The notes below the pieces were generated by a model. The model worked only from the letters and a program-made list of their open reading frames with translations. It did not search any database and had not been told where the DNA came from. Shown one piece after another: positions 1-12,990 of a stretch of DNA of 64,000 nt (positions are counted from its first letter, which is position 1; each line of letters opens with the position of its first letter). The stretch spans positions 1,580,001 to 1,644,000 of the forward strand of contig WPIO01000005.1 in assembly GCA_009760855.2 (NCBI GenBank). Reading direction: 5' to 3'. The translations under genes and the position numbers were made by a program. The stretch is from Cristatella mucedo (taxonomy: Eukaryota > Bryozoa > Phylactolaemata > Cristatellidae).

Positions 1-61
1 TCTCTTCGCTTGAGTAAATGAGCCGACTGGACTCATACAGATTCCCGCACAGCTGCTGAAC

Positions 62-137
62 CTCTTTGTAAAGAATATACTATATACTGTTATAATATAC
101 TATATACTGTTATAATATAATAACATACTATATACTA
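62..137. repeat. AT-rich short tandem repeat
   Basis: A roughly 20-bp unit built on tatactgttataata occurs two to three times and then degenerates. It is simple AT-rich repeat with no coding potential. Confidence 0.7.
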
Positions 138-1020
138 TTGAATATACTGTTGCCAATCAGTTCTGCACATGAGGTAGCCACATTTTGTGTGTATATATAA
201 CCGTACATATTCACAGATGTACCTGTAAATTTTGAAAATGCATGCGGACAAGGTAGAAAAAAACTTCTTCAGTACCCGTAAACTTGCCAAAGCTCTGTAC
301 TGCCTTAGCGATACACACACTTCACTTACAATTTATACTGCGGGGGAGAGCTACAGCCACTGTCTCTCCAGCCCTCAAAGCACTAATAGTATGATAAAAC
401 GTTTGCATAGCATCCTCTGAGAGCTAAATATTTCTCTAAGCATTGCAAGCGCGCTATAAATGAATGCTTTCAAGTCCATTCAACCAACTGACAAGCAAAA
501 ACCTTTTCTGGAATATAGAAAAAAATGATCACACCAAGATTTGGTTGCATTTCTCGGCGTACAACACTTTCTAGTTGTGTGCAAAGAATATTGAATCTAT
601 AACAAGATTCAATATGGCTACGTGTTTGAAGCATATTATTCGCTAAAAGTCTGTGCATCCTCCATCAGAACCATGTAGCTCAGGAGGTCTTTTATTGTGT
701 AGCTCCTATGGAGTAGCCTTATAACGAATGACTTACAGATTATCAGCGATGTGCCGTATTCGGATGGCGCCGGCTGGAAATGCTGCGTAAACAAGAAGGA
801 AAGAAAGACAATAAGGATGAATGGAGAAAAAGCCACTAAAGTCAAGGGTCAACGAGGCCAACGAGACAGGGCTACTCCTTCGCGCTGACGTATCATGTAT
901 AAGACATGTTTGCACAAAGTCATCTCAAGACCAAGCCAACTCACCATTGGCAATCAGGCCTTAAATAATACACATATATATATTTATTTGAACAGTGAAT
1001 TTGAAAAGTGCATGCCTTAT

Positions 1021-1066
1021 GGATATATATATTTATTTATTTATTTATTTATATGTTTATATTTAT
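1021..1066. repeat. (TTTA)n microsatellite
   Basis: A run of ttta units follows a short (ta)n stretch. The neighbouring 1-1140 region otherwise shows no gene I can support. Confidence 0.7.
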
Positions 1067-1141
1067 ATAAAGCACACACTGTTCACGCTCCATCTCACCT
1101 TTTACATTCCATGCTAAGCTACCGTGTTCGTCTATCTTTCT

Positions 1142-1712
1142 CTCGCTCATCCCGCAAGTTCTGCTTGCTGGTCTAGCGACCTGTGCAATCAGGCGCCTGC
1201 AGCTGGTACAAAACTGCAGCTAGGCTTGTCTGTCGTGAACGTCAATGTTCCACATCTCTCCACATCTTGCCGACCTGCACTGGCTCCCAGTCAAACAAGG
1301 CATCGACTTTAAGGTTCTGTCACTCACTTTTAGGTCACTTCAATCTTTGGCTCTAGCCTACCTCTCAGATCTACTCCCCAGCCAGGCTTAGCACCGTACC
1401 ACTCGCTTTTCGGAATCTAATCGTTTACCTATACTTTGTACGAACCTCAAATTCTTTGGAGACTGTGCCTTTAACACTGACTTGACCACATTACGTGCTT
1501 ATGCTGCGTGCTGACACCGTGCATGCTGCCACTAATTATATTTGCATATTAACTCGTGCATGTTACCTTTAACCATGTTAGTTTTTTGTTTATTGAGCAT
1601 GCTACCACTAACCAGTCGATTGTACTTCCTGTGCGGAAAATGAAAAATTCCTGGAAAGAGATTGATTTCTCTGAGGGCGCTTAATCAAATGTGTTATTAT
1701 TATATAATTATT
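1142..1712 (+). mobile_element. CR1/L2-like LINE, 3' fragment
   Basis: Sequence matches the 3' part of the LINE copies at 17.4 and 52.1 kb: the C-terminal reverse-transcriptase region (tctgcttgctggtctagc, cacatcttgccgacctgcac), the 3' UTR, and the conserved end (aaagagattgatttctctgagggcgc) followed by an ATT-rich tail near 1695-1712. It is 5'-truncated, with many stops, and non-functional. Confidence 0.85.
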
Positions 1713-1714
1713 AA

Positions 1715-2725
1715 ATGGATTTACAAAATGTTGTAACAGGAGTCTACTTTCTCGACAATGTCGTCTTTTGTAACATTAATTTCGAGCAGTTTACTCAGTC
1801 TCACAATGTTCTGTCTAATGTCTTTCACTTCACAGTCTTGGTCAAAAATCTTACAGTCTTCACATATGGTACGCCTCATTTTTTTGCCACACGCCGTTCG
1901 CACACATCATCCCACGCACATTAAATGTTTTTGATGGCATCTAGGAGGCTGTAGCCGCGAAAGAATTCGCTTAAATAATGCCCCTCATTTTCTGCAACAA
2001 CCTGAGTAAACGCACGCAGCAGTAGCTGGCCTTGAAATCAGCAATGGTACCTTGACCCAACGGCTGAATGAGAGAAGAACTGTTAGGTGGCATGAAAATC
2101 ACTCTCACGTTCGACTTCAGGTCCCCAGGATTATTTGGGTGTCCAGTTGCATTTCCCAAATCAGCAGGGTTTTAGAAGAAAGTGTTTCTTGTACGCAGGA
2201 GACTTATGCAGCTGGAATTAAACAGTGCAGGAACCAGTCTTAAAAAAGCACCACTGTCATACATGCTTTTTGGTTATGGCGGTATTGCACAAGCACTGTG
2301 TTCTTGCTGATGTTTTTGAAGGCGCGGGGGGGGGGGGAGTTGCAGAAGGATAAATCAGGAAAGTTTTCAGCTTGAAGCCTGCTACGTTTCCTCCAAGTGA
2401 CACTGTAAGCCTGTCCACGAAAGCCTTAAAACCAGACATCGACTTTGCTTTTCCCCGGTGCATTTACGTACGCTCAGGCATAAGTTTAGGAAAAGCACCG
2501 CTTCATCCACGCTAACAATATGTTCCGGCAAATAATGTTCTTCCTTAGTAATATGCTTATGCATCTTCTCCTTAAGCTTCTCAGCAGCTTCAGTATCATG
2601 CGAAACGCCTGAATTGAAATTAAGTTCTCTTAGGGTGCCATACAAATGAATTACTCGCTGGGTGTTTGGTGACTACTAATCTGCCACGTTCGTTTCTTTG
2701 TCTAACGGTTTTCTGAGGCATGATA
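1715..2725 (-). pseudogene. Tigger/pogo-family DDE transposase remnant
   Basis: Minus-strand pieces in different frames line up, in order, with a Tigger/jerky-type DDE transposase. Around 2500 there is a SVDEA block that matches the first catalytic-Asp motif. Near 2280-2460 comes MSGFKAFVDRLTVSLGGNVAG, a Tigger hallmark. Near 2080-2160 is a decayed NATGHP block and then MPPNSSSLIQPLGQGTI, which corresponds to the conserved PPNTTSLIQPMDQG region. At 1721-1903 is a C-terminal helical stretch (MRRTICEDCK...EDIVEKVDS-like). The pieces are separated by frameshifts and by a G-run insertion at about 2325-2340, and the N-terminal DNA-binding domain is mostly missing. In living elements the protein excises and reinserts DNA at TA sites. 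This copy cannot. No terminal inverted repeats were located. Confidence 0.85.
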
Positions 2726-5419
2726 CTAGACAGCGCAGCTAGTACGTCAGCTAGTCACCTCGGGGTCTACAGCTGGCTCACACTGAAGGCTGCGATGACG
2801 ATAGAGATATGTAGCTGCATTATCAAAGACTAGAACCTCTATTCTACAGGGTAGTAATTGACAGCTGGTATTCCCGGACAGAAGTCGAGGGACCTTTCCT
2901 TAGGCAGTCAGTCTTAAGCTGAGCGACGTGTGTGACGCTGTGACGGAGTGTGTGACGCTGTGACGGAGGCCTTTGGATTCTAGAGAATTCTAGAGAATTC
3001 GCCTCGGGAGGCACTGGCTCCCTGACAGCGGGCAGCAAGCTGGGCTTGCCCCGCCCCTTCCTACGCCCCGCGGCCGTCGTCGACGAAGAGATCATGTCTT
3101 TTTACCACTCAACGAGCAACTGTTGAGTTCGTGTCGAGTAAGTGCAATGATTTTTAGCTGCACATTTTCATTAGCCAGGGGCCTAAGCCCATCTGCTTGA
3201 AAATCTTGTTGATCTTGCCTTCTACATACATAAGATTTTGCCGGTCTGGCTTCTAGATGAAAACTCCTGCGTCACCTCGGTTAGGCGCTATAATGAGATC
3301 GCTCTTTGTGCAGTTCACAGTTACATAGATATATTTACGAATTCAAGAATCAAACGACAGTTCGCTAGTATCCGATGACGGAGTATCCGTCGTCCACTGC
3401 TCCGTAACAGGTTAACGTGAGGTCACATAAAAGCTGTATTGAACATTTTGACTGTCAAGAACATAAAACAAACAATATGGCGCACTAATCAAATTATAGT
3501 TATTGATCTCTTCAATATTGGCTGACCAGGATGGCTAATGCGATTATTGCTAGCCAAATAAAGCATCAGATTAGGTGCACTTGAAATTACCCCATGAATT
3601 AGCAGCCTCTGGTGTGTGGAAAAATAACGATGAACTAAACGTCCAGGTCATGCATTCATGAGTCGGTTGGTAGCCAAAAGCAGCATGGCACTCTACAAGC
3701 AATGGTATGTGCAGCATATACAATCGCTTGTAGGGTACCAGAGATTTCATTTGCGCTGCTCCCATCTGCAGCAGCGAGTCCGTCAGCAGCAAAGTGCTTC
3801 AAGCTGCTTCAAGAAAAACAAAAAATATTAAATAAATAAGCCCTGTGAACTGACCCTACACACGACACATTAAAGGAAAGGCACCAGTTTGTCACATTGA
3901 GAAAAATGTTTTGAATGGCTCAAATCTAGCAATTTGATTTCAAAAGAATATGTACACTTTATCTAATATAGTATATACTTTTCAATTATTAGCCGAATTG
4001 TATGGCTTTCATGAAAGGATACTTTCTGTCAAGATGGTTTTACAGCAACAGCCAGTGAGTCAATTAAGAACCAGTAAAAACTAGATTAAGTCAGAGAAAA
4101 TAATTAAGAGACTTTCTTATAAGAAACGTCTAATTTTCATTGAATAACTGTTTACACGCGTGACAGGGTGAAATTTGAAAAGCCGGCCGTCGTCTTATAA
4201 TTGGGTGACGTTGCGTTTACCTGCAAGTGAGATTTACAATCGATTGCGAACTTCACCAAGAGGACAGGATCTGATGACAGAAAGTCACCCACAGGTGCAC
4301 AGAGAATGTTCATTTTATTCACGATACCTTAATTTGGTCTAAAAATCTCTCAATTAAAGATAATCGTCAAAAATCTCTCAATTAAAGATAATAGTTTTTA
4401 GGATTCTGTCGGAGTCTCGAATGGTTCCGAAGCCTAAAGCGTGGCCATCAATTTCTCTTTTGGTTCCGAGCTTTAAGTATAGCAGCCTCCGGACTAATTA
4501 CACCGGACTAATCTAGGTAAATTGTGGCAGAGCTGAAGCAGGTCACGAGTGCACTCTTTTCTGGTGCAACAAATCTGAGATGTTCACTTTTCATGGACTA
4601 TTTTAGATTACAAAGTAGCTAGACACCTGGCTTATTCAATTTTATGTAGCTAAGACTAATCAAGGAACCCAATGCATGTTCAGCCTCGCAGTGGGCTTTT
4701 CTGATGAATGGCTGTTTTCAAGTTAATTTTGTTGGCTTACGTAATAATGTCGGATTTTGGTTCTGCTAATCTAGCTCTGTACATAATCTGAAAAGCAGTG
4801 ATAGCCGGTCGATGTAGAGGTTTAATGGTATGTACACGGTGTTAACAAAAAATCACCAGAAGTACTCCGGGGACAATTTTACGATTACCCAGTAGTTGGG
4901 CATCTGGACTAATTAGGATAGAAACACGATTTTAGTCTGGTCACAGTATACACAAAGTTAGAATGATATTCAGGTAGAGCACACACGTGCGCCCCCTATT
5001 TTTACAAGGACTGCGCATATTTATGACGATGCATTCATGTTTCGTCTAGTAAAATTAGAGAGAGGAGTAGCTGAAAGCATCGCGAGTAATCAGCGTATGA
5101 AGATGCACGATTGATTTATCGAAACTCGTGGAGAATTAGCAGCCCTTTCAGCAGCCTGGTCATGGCGGTGGACCAGTAAACGAGATGAAGCTACCAGGAT
5201 CGAATCTACGAAATCAGAATCGTACGTGATCAGCAAACAGGAAGAACAACGTGCAAAATAAACTAGATTATAGAGCTGGAGGTCAATTGATTATCGTGGT
5301 AATATTGCAAATATTATATACCTCTCTTAGAGAATGTCATCTTCATCTTTTACTAGGCACTTTACAAATGCTCGAAAGAAAACTGGTTTCAAATGGTCAG
5401 TGGTAGCATTTATTGTGCC
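2726..5419. other. Intergenic, no gene recognised
   Basis: No convincing coding sequence. It holds local duplications: a 20-bp unit doubled at about 2930-2968, an 11-bp unit doubled at about 2978-2999, and a 24-bp unit doubled at 4341-4364 and 4369-4392. These look like replication-slippage products. Confidence 0.5.
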
Positions 5420-5815
5420 AGTAAGCACAAACGGATAAAGAACAATTCACAAAGATATACCAAGTGCAGTGAGTAACAGATAGATTTGTAGCTTCCTGTT
5501 AAATTTCTAGTCAAGCGATATCAGAACATCAGTTGGTATTGCGTCCCAGGCTTTGGGACCACACATACTGACGGCATGATCTCTGAAACAATTGAGGCTC
5601 ACTTGAGAAACAGCTGATTAAGTTAAGCCAGAAGAACTGCTGGCATAATGCCTAGCCTGTTAGGAATATTGTTCTGACTGGTACGCTGCGGCAAGACAAT
5701 CAAAGGACCTAAAAACTCGAGTAAAAGAAAATCTTGCATTCGTTGAGCTGCGTGGTGGGTAGCTAGCGTCGGTTGGTGAGAAGCGGTTAAATGTGGCAGT
5801 ATCAACTTTAGCGAT
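5420..5815 (-). mobile_element. L2/CR1-like LINE fragment (end of ORF2)
   Basis: Read on the minus strand, 5500-5600 gives a decayed FRDHAVSMCGPKAWD-like block. This is the conserved RAFSSYAPKAWNSLP motif near the end of LINE ORF2 proteins. It probably belongs to the same element as 6380-6780, split by the plus-strand LINE end at 5816-6160. Confidence 0.6.
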
Positions 5816-6160
5816 AAATAATTATTTAGCCATACCTTGTACGAACTTTAAAACCGTTGGAGACCGTGTCTTTAGCTCCTATTCTCTCAAAGCCCGGAAC
5901 TCAATATCGATGCACGTCATAACGTTCCCGGACATTTAAAAAAAGCTTAAAAGTCATCTGCTTATTACAACATTTTTTGTGGGTCTTTGTAATTTGTTCT
6001 TCATGTGCATGTACCTGCTTACACTATGCCTGCTGCTTGCGGATGTTACCACCAATCATTTGGTAAAGCTTTCTATACATAATCTGTAATGTGCCCAGAA
6101 AGAGATTCATTTCTCTAATGGTGCTATTTAAATGCATTATTATTGCTATTATTATGGCTG
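5816..6160 (+). mobile_element. CR1/L2-like LINE 3' end, nested
   Basis: It resembles the 3' part of LINE copy A: tacgaactttaaaaccg, ggagaccgtgtctttagc, then the conserved end agaaagagattcatttctc and an ATTATT tail at about 6133-6155. It interrupts an older minus-strand LINE. Confidence 0.75.
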
Positions 6161-6379
6161 CAGAGTAGTATCAACTCTAAGATTGTTATTACACATACAG
6201 AAAGACCAGGGGATAGTGAGCCATAGAAGTCTTTTCATTTTGCCACAGAGGCATGAAGCAGCAGTACTGTGCAATCCTTGTCTAAGCCATCCAGAACTTG
6301 TTACAACGGCAAAAAGCTGAAAGTGGGAAGACTGAGCTACGGTATTGCTGCAGCTACCTCACGAAAGGTCACTTTGGAA

Positions 6380-6780
6380 CAGCTCACTCAGATCGCATGC
6401 AAAAGTTACAGGAAATATACTGCCAGAGTCCAAATGTGAGTTTGTCTTTCCACTTTTCAAGGATCACCGCGCTTTCACCATAAGTCATAAGCACGGTTTT
6501 GTCTTCGTTTAGTTTGAGAGAGTTCACTGTTTGCATCAAATAGCGAATGTCAGACAGGCTAGACAAGTTAGTTAAGAGATATTGACGTGCGGAACGGGTC
6601 AAATCACATGTGCACGCTTTGTGTCATCTGCATACAAATGAAATGCCATACTATGCTTGATGATTCCATCGGCGAGAGAGCAGGTACGAATGGCGAGAGC
6701 ATGATAACCAAGAGCAGGTTTATACCTGGGGTAGCCAATACTTTGGAGGCTCCTTGGCCGATTGATGTCCGTTGACTCGG
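6380..6780 (-). mobile_element. L2/CR1-like LINE fragment (after the YADD region)
   Basis: The minus-strand translation at 6384-6602 contains NSLKLNEDKTVLMTYG. This is the block that normally follows the reverse-transcriptase catalytic region (FLKLNEDKTEVI in many L2/CR1 elements). It is decayed and partial. Confidence 0.65.
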
Positions 6781-9700
6781 CAATTAAATCTCTAAAGGGA
6801 GATACGACCTAAACTATGGCATTGCAGTGCCAGGATTTGATGCTCATGCTGCATAGATTCTCCTCAATCTACCAGCAGCATCCGCCGATACTGTCAGTCG
6901 TATGGAGTCGCTGTGCGAGATGCGTGCGGTCGCTCTGACTTATACAGCCTGCGCTTGATTTGATATTTCTCTTAATGAGTGGCTAGTCGTGTATCCGACT
7001 TTTTCAAACAAGATTTTTTCCTGGGGATGTTAGCAAAGGGTTTTATCCAGGACCAAAGCCGATATGCACCAGTGAATCACCAACTGATCACGTGATTTGA
7101 GCATGCGGTACGCTGATCTATTTTCCGAAGAAATTTTCTAGTTCTACTTGCTCCATTCACACTCTCTAAAACCAATATGGCAGTTGCGCGACTTAATTTC
7201 TGTCTGAAGTCATTTTACGGATCGGTATGTGGATCGAATTTCGCATATAAAAACCAATGAAACGAACTAATTCTCACTTTAGTAACTAATAGTGAATTTG
7301 ATGCATTTATTATTGATCTTCCGTGCAATTGAGGGTAGTTGGTGAGCAAAACCAAATAACAGAAATTCAAGTGCTTACGTTTTCTGAGCCCGTAGTGAGA
7401 AGGTGGCGGGCCGATCCGACTATACTTAATTAATTTTGGCTACTTACCCAAGAGGCCAGGCTAAGAAGCTTACATGCTCTTTGCTGTCAGTTTAATTCGG
7501 CTGGTTTAACACTTTCTTTGCGGTTTCTGAAAAGGTTGGCAACCTAAGAAAAACGAATCTCTTTGCGGGAACTTTAAATATGCTGGAGAGTAAGCAGGTC
7601 TACTGATTGACAATAAAATGCACGGTGTCAGCTCGTGGAAGCATACAAAAGACAATTTGCAAATTGAAAATTGACAATTTGCCCACAGCAAAAGCTGTGC
7701 GGAATTGCTGAGTTTTAGCTTCTCGTAAAATGCCGTCCAGTCACGGATGTCATGACGTCAGTCGGGAGTGAGTTGCAGCCTTTGGGAGCACACAGAAACG
7801 CTGCAGACTTACATCAGCCAGATTATGACGGTCGGTATATTTGTTCACAGCTCCTGAATGTAACGGCACAGAGCCGGTTATTTCATCAAAGTTAGATGAT
7901 ATAATACCAAAATCAAGTGACGAGCCCTCCGCTAAGCTCCGCTACAGACGTTGAGCCAGGCTGCAGTTGGGGCCCAAGCTCTGCCTCGTTAAGCAGCTCA
8001 GTGGCGCTCTCTTGGCGCCGCACAAGAGCGGCTGTCACTACCGCTCGAAGCTGGATTCCTGTCACCTTCCGTCGCAATAGAATAGACTTACCTCCTGGCT
8101 ACAGGATAATGACTTTATATTGTATGGTACGAGTGCTCTCCACTGCTACTGCGCTCCGCTGCCGTCGGCGTACCTGCGGTAATCGATGCAGAAGCAACAT
8201 GCCGCTCTCCAAGGCCGGCGGCTCAACCGGTATATGGAAAAGGTACTTAGCGAGCGCCGGTGACGACGTTGGTATCGTTACAGGCGATGAGTATTTCGCC
8301 GAAGGAAATTTGTGCAGAAGCCGCTGCATGTTTGTAGTAAAAAAAATCAAGCTAGGAAATAATCAAACTAGCGGTCCCCGAAGGATTGGAGTATGTAATG
8401 CTTTGCTGAGTGATTTGAGTGGTTGGCACGATGCGAAGCTGAAGGGAAACTGCTGCCAGAGCAAGAGGGATAATTAAAGTGAATGGCAGAGCAGCTTTGT
8501 AGCTGGATACGCGTCACTCTAGGAAGTCAACGTACGCGGGTGAGAAGTTCTTCTCCAATGTGGAGGTTGCGACCTTCACATGTATACTTCAAAGTTCAGA
8601 CTTGGCGCTGTTTTAAGTTTTAGCCTTCAAAGTTTAGCCCCTAGCATAAGTAGGACTTGGTAGTAGGACAGGGTGTTACGGACTGTCATCCTAGATGCCC
8701 TACCAAAATGTATGACGTATAAATCTGTATTAGCAACTTTACAAGTCTGACACTACTGGCCTTAATTTCTTTGATAGGAACTTCGATTTTATTTAATTGA
8801 GCGACAGCTGCTGAAGTTGCTCCGGGCCAAGCGTTGAACTCTTAATCGGTGAATTGATCACAGAAGCTTTGAAAGAAGCTCTGGCAAAATTTAAACGAAT
8901 GAATTAGCTATTATTACAGGTAGGGATGGCAAAAGTAAGTCTAGGCTTCTCATAAAGAGAAGAATAGGTATGCGATCCAAAGGGCTAATAATCTTTTAAG
9001 ACCGAGACTATAAACTTCGAGAGGAGAGAAGCAGTGGCTCGCTTGAAGGTGGGCAATGTGGCCGAGAAAGGGATGGCGAATAAATAATCCAGAACTTCTA
9101 GCTAATTTTGAAGAAATGAACTTTCGGATCTTGTCGCAGTTGCTGACAAAGCTAGAATAGACAATTTGCTAGATTAGCGAAATGATGATAGTGAGTAATG
9201 ACGCTGACCTGGTGGAACGCAAGGAAATGTTTGATGGTTGACAAAAGGAGTTTTGTATATTGCATCAGCAATTGCACTATCGTAGCTGGAATGGAATGGT
9301 ACAACCTGAAGCATACCTTGTCAATGGTCAGTGAGTCTTAATCTAATGCGAACCTTTCCTAGCGTGGGATTATTAGTCTAATCGAAATAAAAGTATACGA
9401 GAAACCATAGGTCGTCTGGTGGAAAGGCACATACTGTGCTTAGGCAGAGATGCAAAGTCTTCCGAACACCAGAAAGCGTCCTCCTGTGGAATTAAACAGA
9501 ATAGGCTGGGTAGATACGTTTTGAAAGCAGCTTCAGTGTGGTCTCCTCGAGTTTTGAGATTCAAGGTTGATTTGTGAGACCTAAGGGGACACACACTGTA
9601 GAGTCATACATTGATCTGCGTGTATTCGGATATCCATATTTTGGAAATTGCCGAAGTATACAGCATAAAATAGCCCGCGAGTATTTAGGAATGTGAAATA

Positions 9701-10262
9701 TTTTGCTAGTGGAACCACGGGCACGAGTTCTTAGAGAATAGAAGTCTGCCAGTGTACGAAATTAGGGACTTCGGTTGGTTGGCGAAATAAATTTTGAAAT
9801 CATGGTGTTAGTAGAAAAAGGGATATAATGGACCGTAGAACTGAAATGGTGTTTGAAAAGTTTGAACTACGGCCAGGTTTGCTAGACCCAAACTTGAAAA
9901 AGTAAGTGAAAGATTAGGCCTTAATGTCCACCAATTGCCATGTGAGGAATAATGGAGGCCTTACTAATTGGTCCTAGCTGCGGCCGTCTAGTTTCTTTAT
10001 AAACTTGCGGAAACGCAAATACGCAATCAAAAAAAGAGGCTTGTATCAACTGTCAATCACGTCATTGACCGCTTCCGTGTCAGCACTACGCTTAGCCGTC
10101 CATGCAGAGATCTAACATGCCGGCTACTTCTGGTTCTTTATCAGGTGGGAGACAAAATCAGAAAGTCAGCATCCATATTAAGGTATCGTGGCTACTAAAC
10201 TCTTCAACCTCCGGTCATTTCTCCTCCTCCAAATCCAACTTTAAGCCTGCCCCCATGCTCAC
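6781..10262. other. Intergenic, one weak exon candidate
   Basis: There is no recognisable gene family. A 561-nt plus-strand open stretch at 7917-8477 begins with a non-ATG codon, is Ser/Arg-rich and resembles nothing known to me. The minus strand of the same place holds a cleaner exon-like segment (see 8174-8323). Confidence 0.4.
8174..8323 (-). CDS. Possible single exon of an unknown gene
   Basis: On the minus strand a 150-nt open segment is bounded by an acceptor-like tttttt...acaaacatgcag and a donor-like cag|gtacgc, and both ends are in phase 0. The 50-residue translation (starts RLLHKFPSAKYSSP) reads like protein but matches no family I recognise. A second donor-like gaggtaagtc sits at 8086-8094. 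No partner exons were found, so this is only a candidate; chance is the main alternative. Confidence 0.18.
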
Positions 10263-10745
10263 CTCGTAATGTAATGTAATGTATCTCCGTCAGTAACTCC
10301 ACTAAGTCAAAAAGACCATGTGGGTGTTACGCAGGAGAGTTTTGTATAGCGCACTCACAGCCTTAGCGGCTTTCGGTACGCATGCGGTAGCCAACAGACT
10401 TCGTCTCTCGCAACAAAGAGAAAGTGGGAAGCATAACAGAGTCAGGAGAGCAGTTGAGGTAGTGAGTAGCATAGAAGTAGCAGTTCAGGACGGCTGAAAA
10501 AGATGTGCCATAGTCGGCAGTTGGAGAGTAGATGTCGTTGCGTAAAAATTGTGGAAGCGAGTTCCACAGTCTAGGACCTGCAGAGCTAAAGCTTCTGTCG
10601 CCAACTGTCTTTAAGCGGAGGAATGGGACAGCTAATTTATTGTCCACACAGGACCTGAGGGCGCGAACAGGCTGAAACTGATGCAGCAGTTCAGCTAGGT
10701 ACGAATGTGGTGGCTTATCTCCGAGGCAAAGAAGGTCGCAAGTAT
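10263..10745 (-). mobile_element. LINE family F, 3' fragment
   Basis: The minus strand encodes the end of a LINE ORF2 (VDNKLAVPFLRLKTVGDRSF, SSAGPRLWNSLPQFL) open for about 94 codons, followed by a 3' region ending in repeated taatg/tacat units (10263-10285). A near-identical copy lies at 46225-46735 (+) and an old one at 31730-32150 (-). It is a different family from the ATT-tailed LINEs. The 5' end is truncated. Confidence 0.85.
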
Positions 10746-10794
10746 TTTAGACCGGATGCCTACTATTCTCCTGAAGAGAAGCCGCGAGTTGCCC

Positions 10795-10949
10795 GGATGG
10801 CACGCTAGGTAAGGTGGTTGCTTTTCACGACCCCTTAGGTTGTGGGGCTCGAATCCTGCGGTGGGCAATTCTTTGTCGCCACTGCAAGCGGCGGTGATAG
10901 CCGTAAAGGCTCTTCTGTCGCTATAAAAAATAGGCTGTTAAATCAGCTT
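10795..10949 (+). mobile_element. tRNA-derived SINE, family S
   Basis: It begins with a tRNA-like head (ggatggcacgctaggtaagg as A box; ggctcgaatcctgcgg as B box). A body with cgccactgcaagcggcggtgatagccg and cttctgtcgctata follows, and it ends in aggctgttaaatcagc. The same order recurs at 23733, 37926 (-), 54339, 59841 (-) and 61585. Confidence 0.85.
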
Positions 10950-11039
10950 TTATCAGTTAAATCAGCTGTTCAATCAGTTTTATTTTTGTATGCTACCATG
11001 CATAGCTAGCGTGATAAATGTGTCCCCATCCTTGGACTT

Positions 11040-12408
11040 TGACCTTCATCCGTCATAAACGCTGTTACCAGGCCACTCATTTCAAAGTCGACGCTTGACT
11101 AAGAGAACTTAATCAACTTCCGCTAAGTCTCCCTATTGCCGCTCCTACAAAAAAACCTAGAAAGGAAGAATGGCTGATCAGCAACGTGTTTACATCAAAA
11201 CCACACTGAGAAACTCCAGTGTATTGTTGTGAATGGACGTAGATCATCCGAGGAACCACTGAAGTATGGGGTACCCCAGCGCTATGTGCATGCTTTTCAC
11301 AGCTTATGCTTTCACTATTGTCGATGTGATCGCCTAGCACAATCTAGGCTTCCAATTCTATGCAGATGACACTCACTTGTATATTTGTTTGGATCCTTTC
11401 CAGCCCTTCACCACATCATATTCTCTTCACACCCTTGCTGCATGTATTACTGACATCCGCACATGGATGGCAGCAACATTTCTTGAAATAAATTACGAAA
11501 AAACCAACTTAAGAGATATGGGCAAACCAAGTGTAACTCGGAAATCGGAAAGGCTAACGCTCAAAATAGGCTCTGCCAACATATTTCCTGTTGAGTCTGC
11601 AAGAAATCTAGGTGTCACGTTCCAAAAGGACCTTTCATTAGACGGCAACATCAGTTCCACAGTTAAGTCTGTCTACTATCAGCTACATAAGATTGCTAAA
11701 ATTCGCGCTTGCCTAGACAGGGATACTACATCTAAATTGGTGCATGTATTTGTAACATCCCATTTTGATTTCTGAAACTCACTGCTTGCTGGTCTAGCGG
11801 CCTGTGCACTCAGGTGCTTACAGTTGGTGGAAAACAATGCAGTTAGGTTTGTCTGTCGTTAGCGTCGCAGTTTCCACATCACACCACTTCTTGCCGAACT
11901 GCACTGGCTCCCAATCAACCAGCGCATCTTTTTCAAGGTTCTGCCACTCACTTTTGCGTCCCATTATTCTCTGGCTCCAGCCTACCTATCATAACTACTC
12001 CCTTGTCAGGCTAGGCGTCGTACCACCTTCTTTTATGAATCTAATCGTTTACCTACACCTCGTACGATCCTCAAGTCCTTTGGAGAGTGTGCCTTTTTTT
12101 CGTATGCTCCCAAAATATGGAACTCACTCACGAATGACGTCACGGCATCACTGACTTGAAATTTAAAGAAATCTAAAAACACCCTGTCGTCAGTAGGTCC
12201 TTGTGATTCGTCCATTTTATGCTTATGCGTGCTGATACAGTGCATGCTCCCACTAACCACATTTTCCTGCAGATTCCGTGCATGTTACCTCTAGCTGTTA
12301 TTCTTGTTGACATTGTGCATGCTATTATCACCATATGATCATGCTTTCTTTACAGCACATTTAAAGTTCCTAGAAAAACATTAAGTAGTATGAGGGTGTT
12401 GTACCAAC

Positions 12409-12442
<34 letters not shown>
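11040..12442 (+). mobile_element. CR1/L2-like LINE, 3' half
   Basis: Decayed reverse-transcriptase sequence. 11340-11380 encodes FYADDTHLYI, the catalytic YADD box, and 11377-11775 continues as the thumb/connection region (FLEINYEKTN, ESARNLGVTF, KIRACLDRDTTSKLVHVFVTSH). The C-terminal tail region and 3' UTR follow to an (ATT)n run at 12412-12440. Stops and frameshifts break it and the 5' half is absent. Confidence 0.9.
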
Positions 12443-12654
12443 GAACAACACCTTTATAGAAAAGGCCTGAGGCCGCCTGGCTAGCTATTGGCTTAGTTGG
12501 CTAGTTAGTAGGCTTTCTATAAGTTAGTATGTGGTGCACTATTTTTAGTTTTTAGAGATGCTGTAACGATTATAGTTATAATAATAATAATAAATTGGTA
12601 TACCACCCTCACATAAACTATTGGAAATAATTCCTAATTATGCCGTTTATTCTA

Positions 12655-12990
12655 CCATGCACTCCTCTGACTCCAGCCGTTTACCTTAGCCTCTTATGAA
12701 TCTCACATCTTCTAGAGATCGCACCCTCAATTCGTATGCTCCAAACTCGTGGAACTCGCGACTGGAATCGCAAAATATTTTTGATGGGACACGTAAAAAT
12801 ATGCTAGATCTTACCTGCTGTTTCCAGCATTTTCTATATTCGTGCATATTAAATTTTTGTATTCTAACGTTCCAGATATTGCTCGTGTCATAACTAATAA
12901 ACTGACGTCCTACTTTCGTGGCGTACTTAAAGTGCCTAGAAAGAGATTTAGTTCTCTTGAGGAGCTTTAACAACTTCTTTTATTAATATA
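12655..12990 (+). mobile_element. CR1/L2-like LINE 3' end
   Basis: The block cgtatgctccaaactcgtggaactcgc matches the YAPKxWNSLP end of ORF2 in copies A and B. The conserved terminus (cctagaaagagatttagttctc) lies near 12936. The tail is TTATTAATAT at about 12975. Confidence 0.75.
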
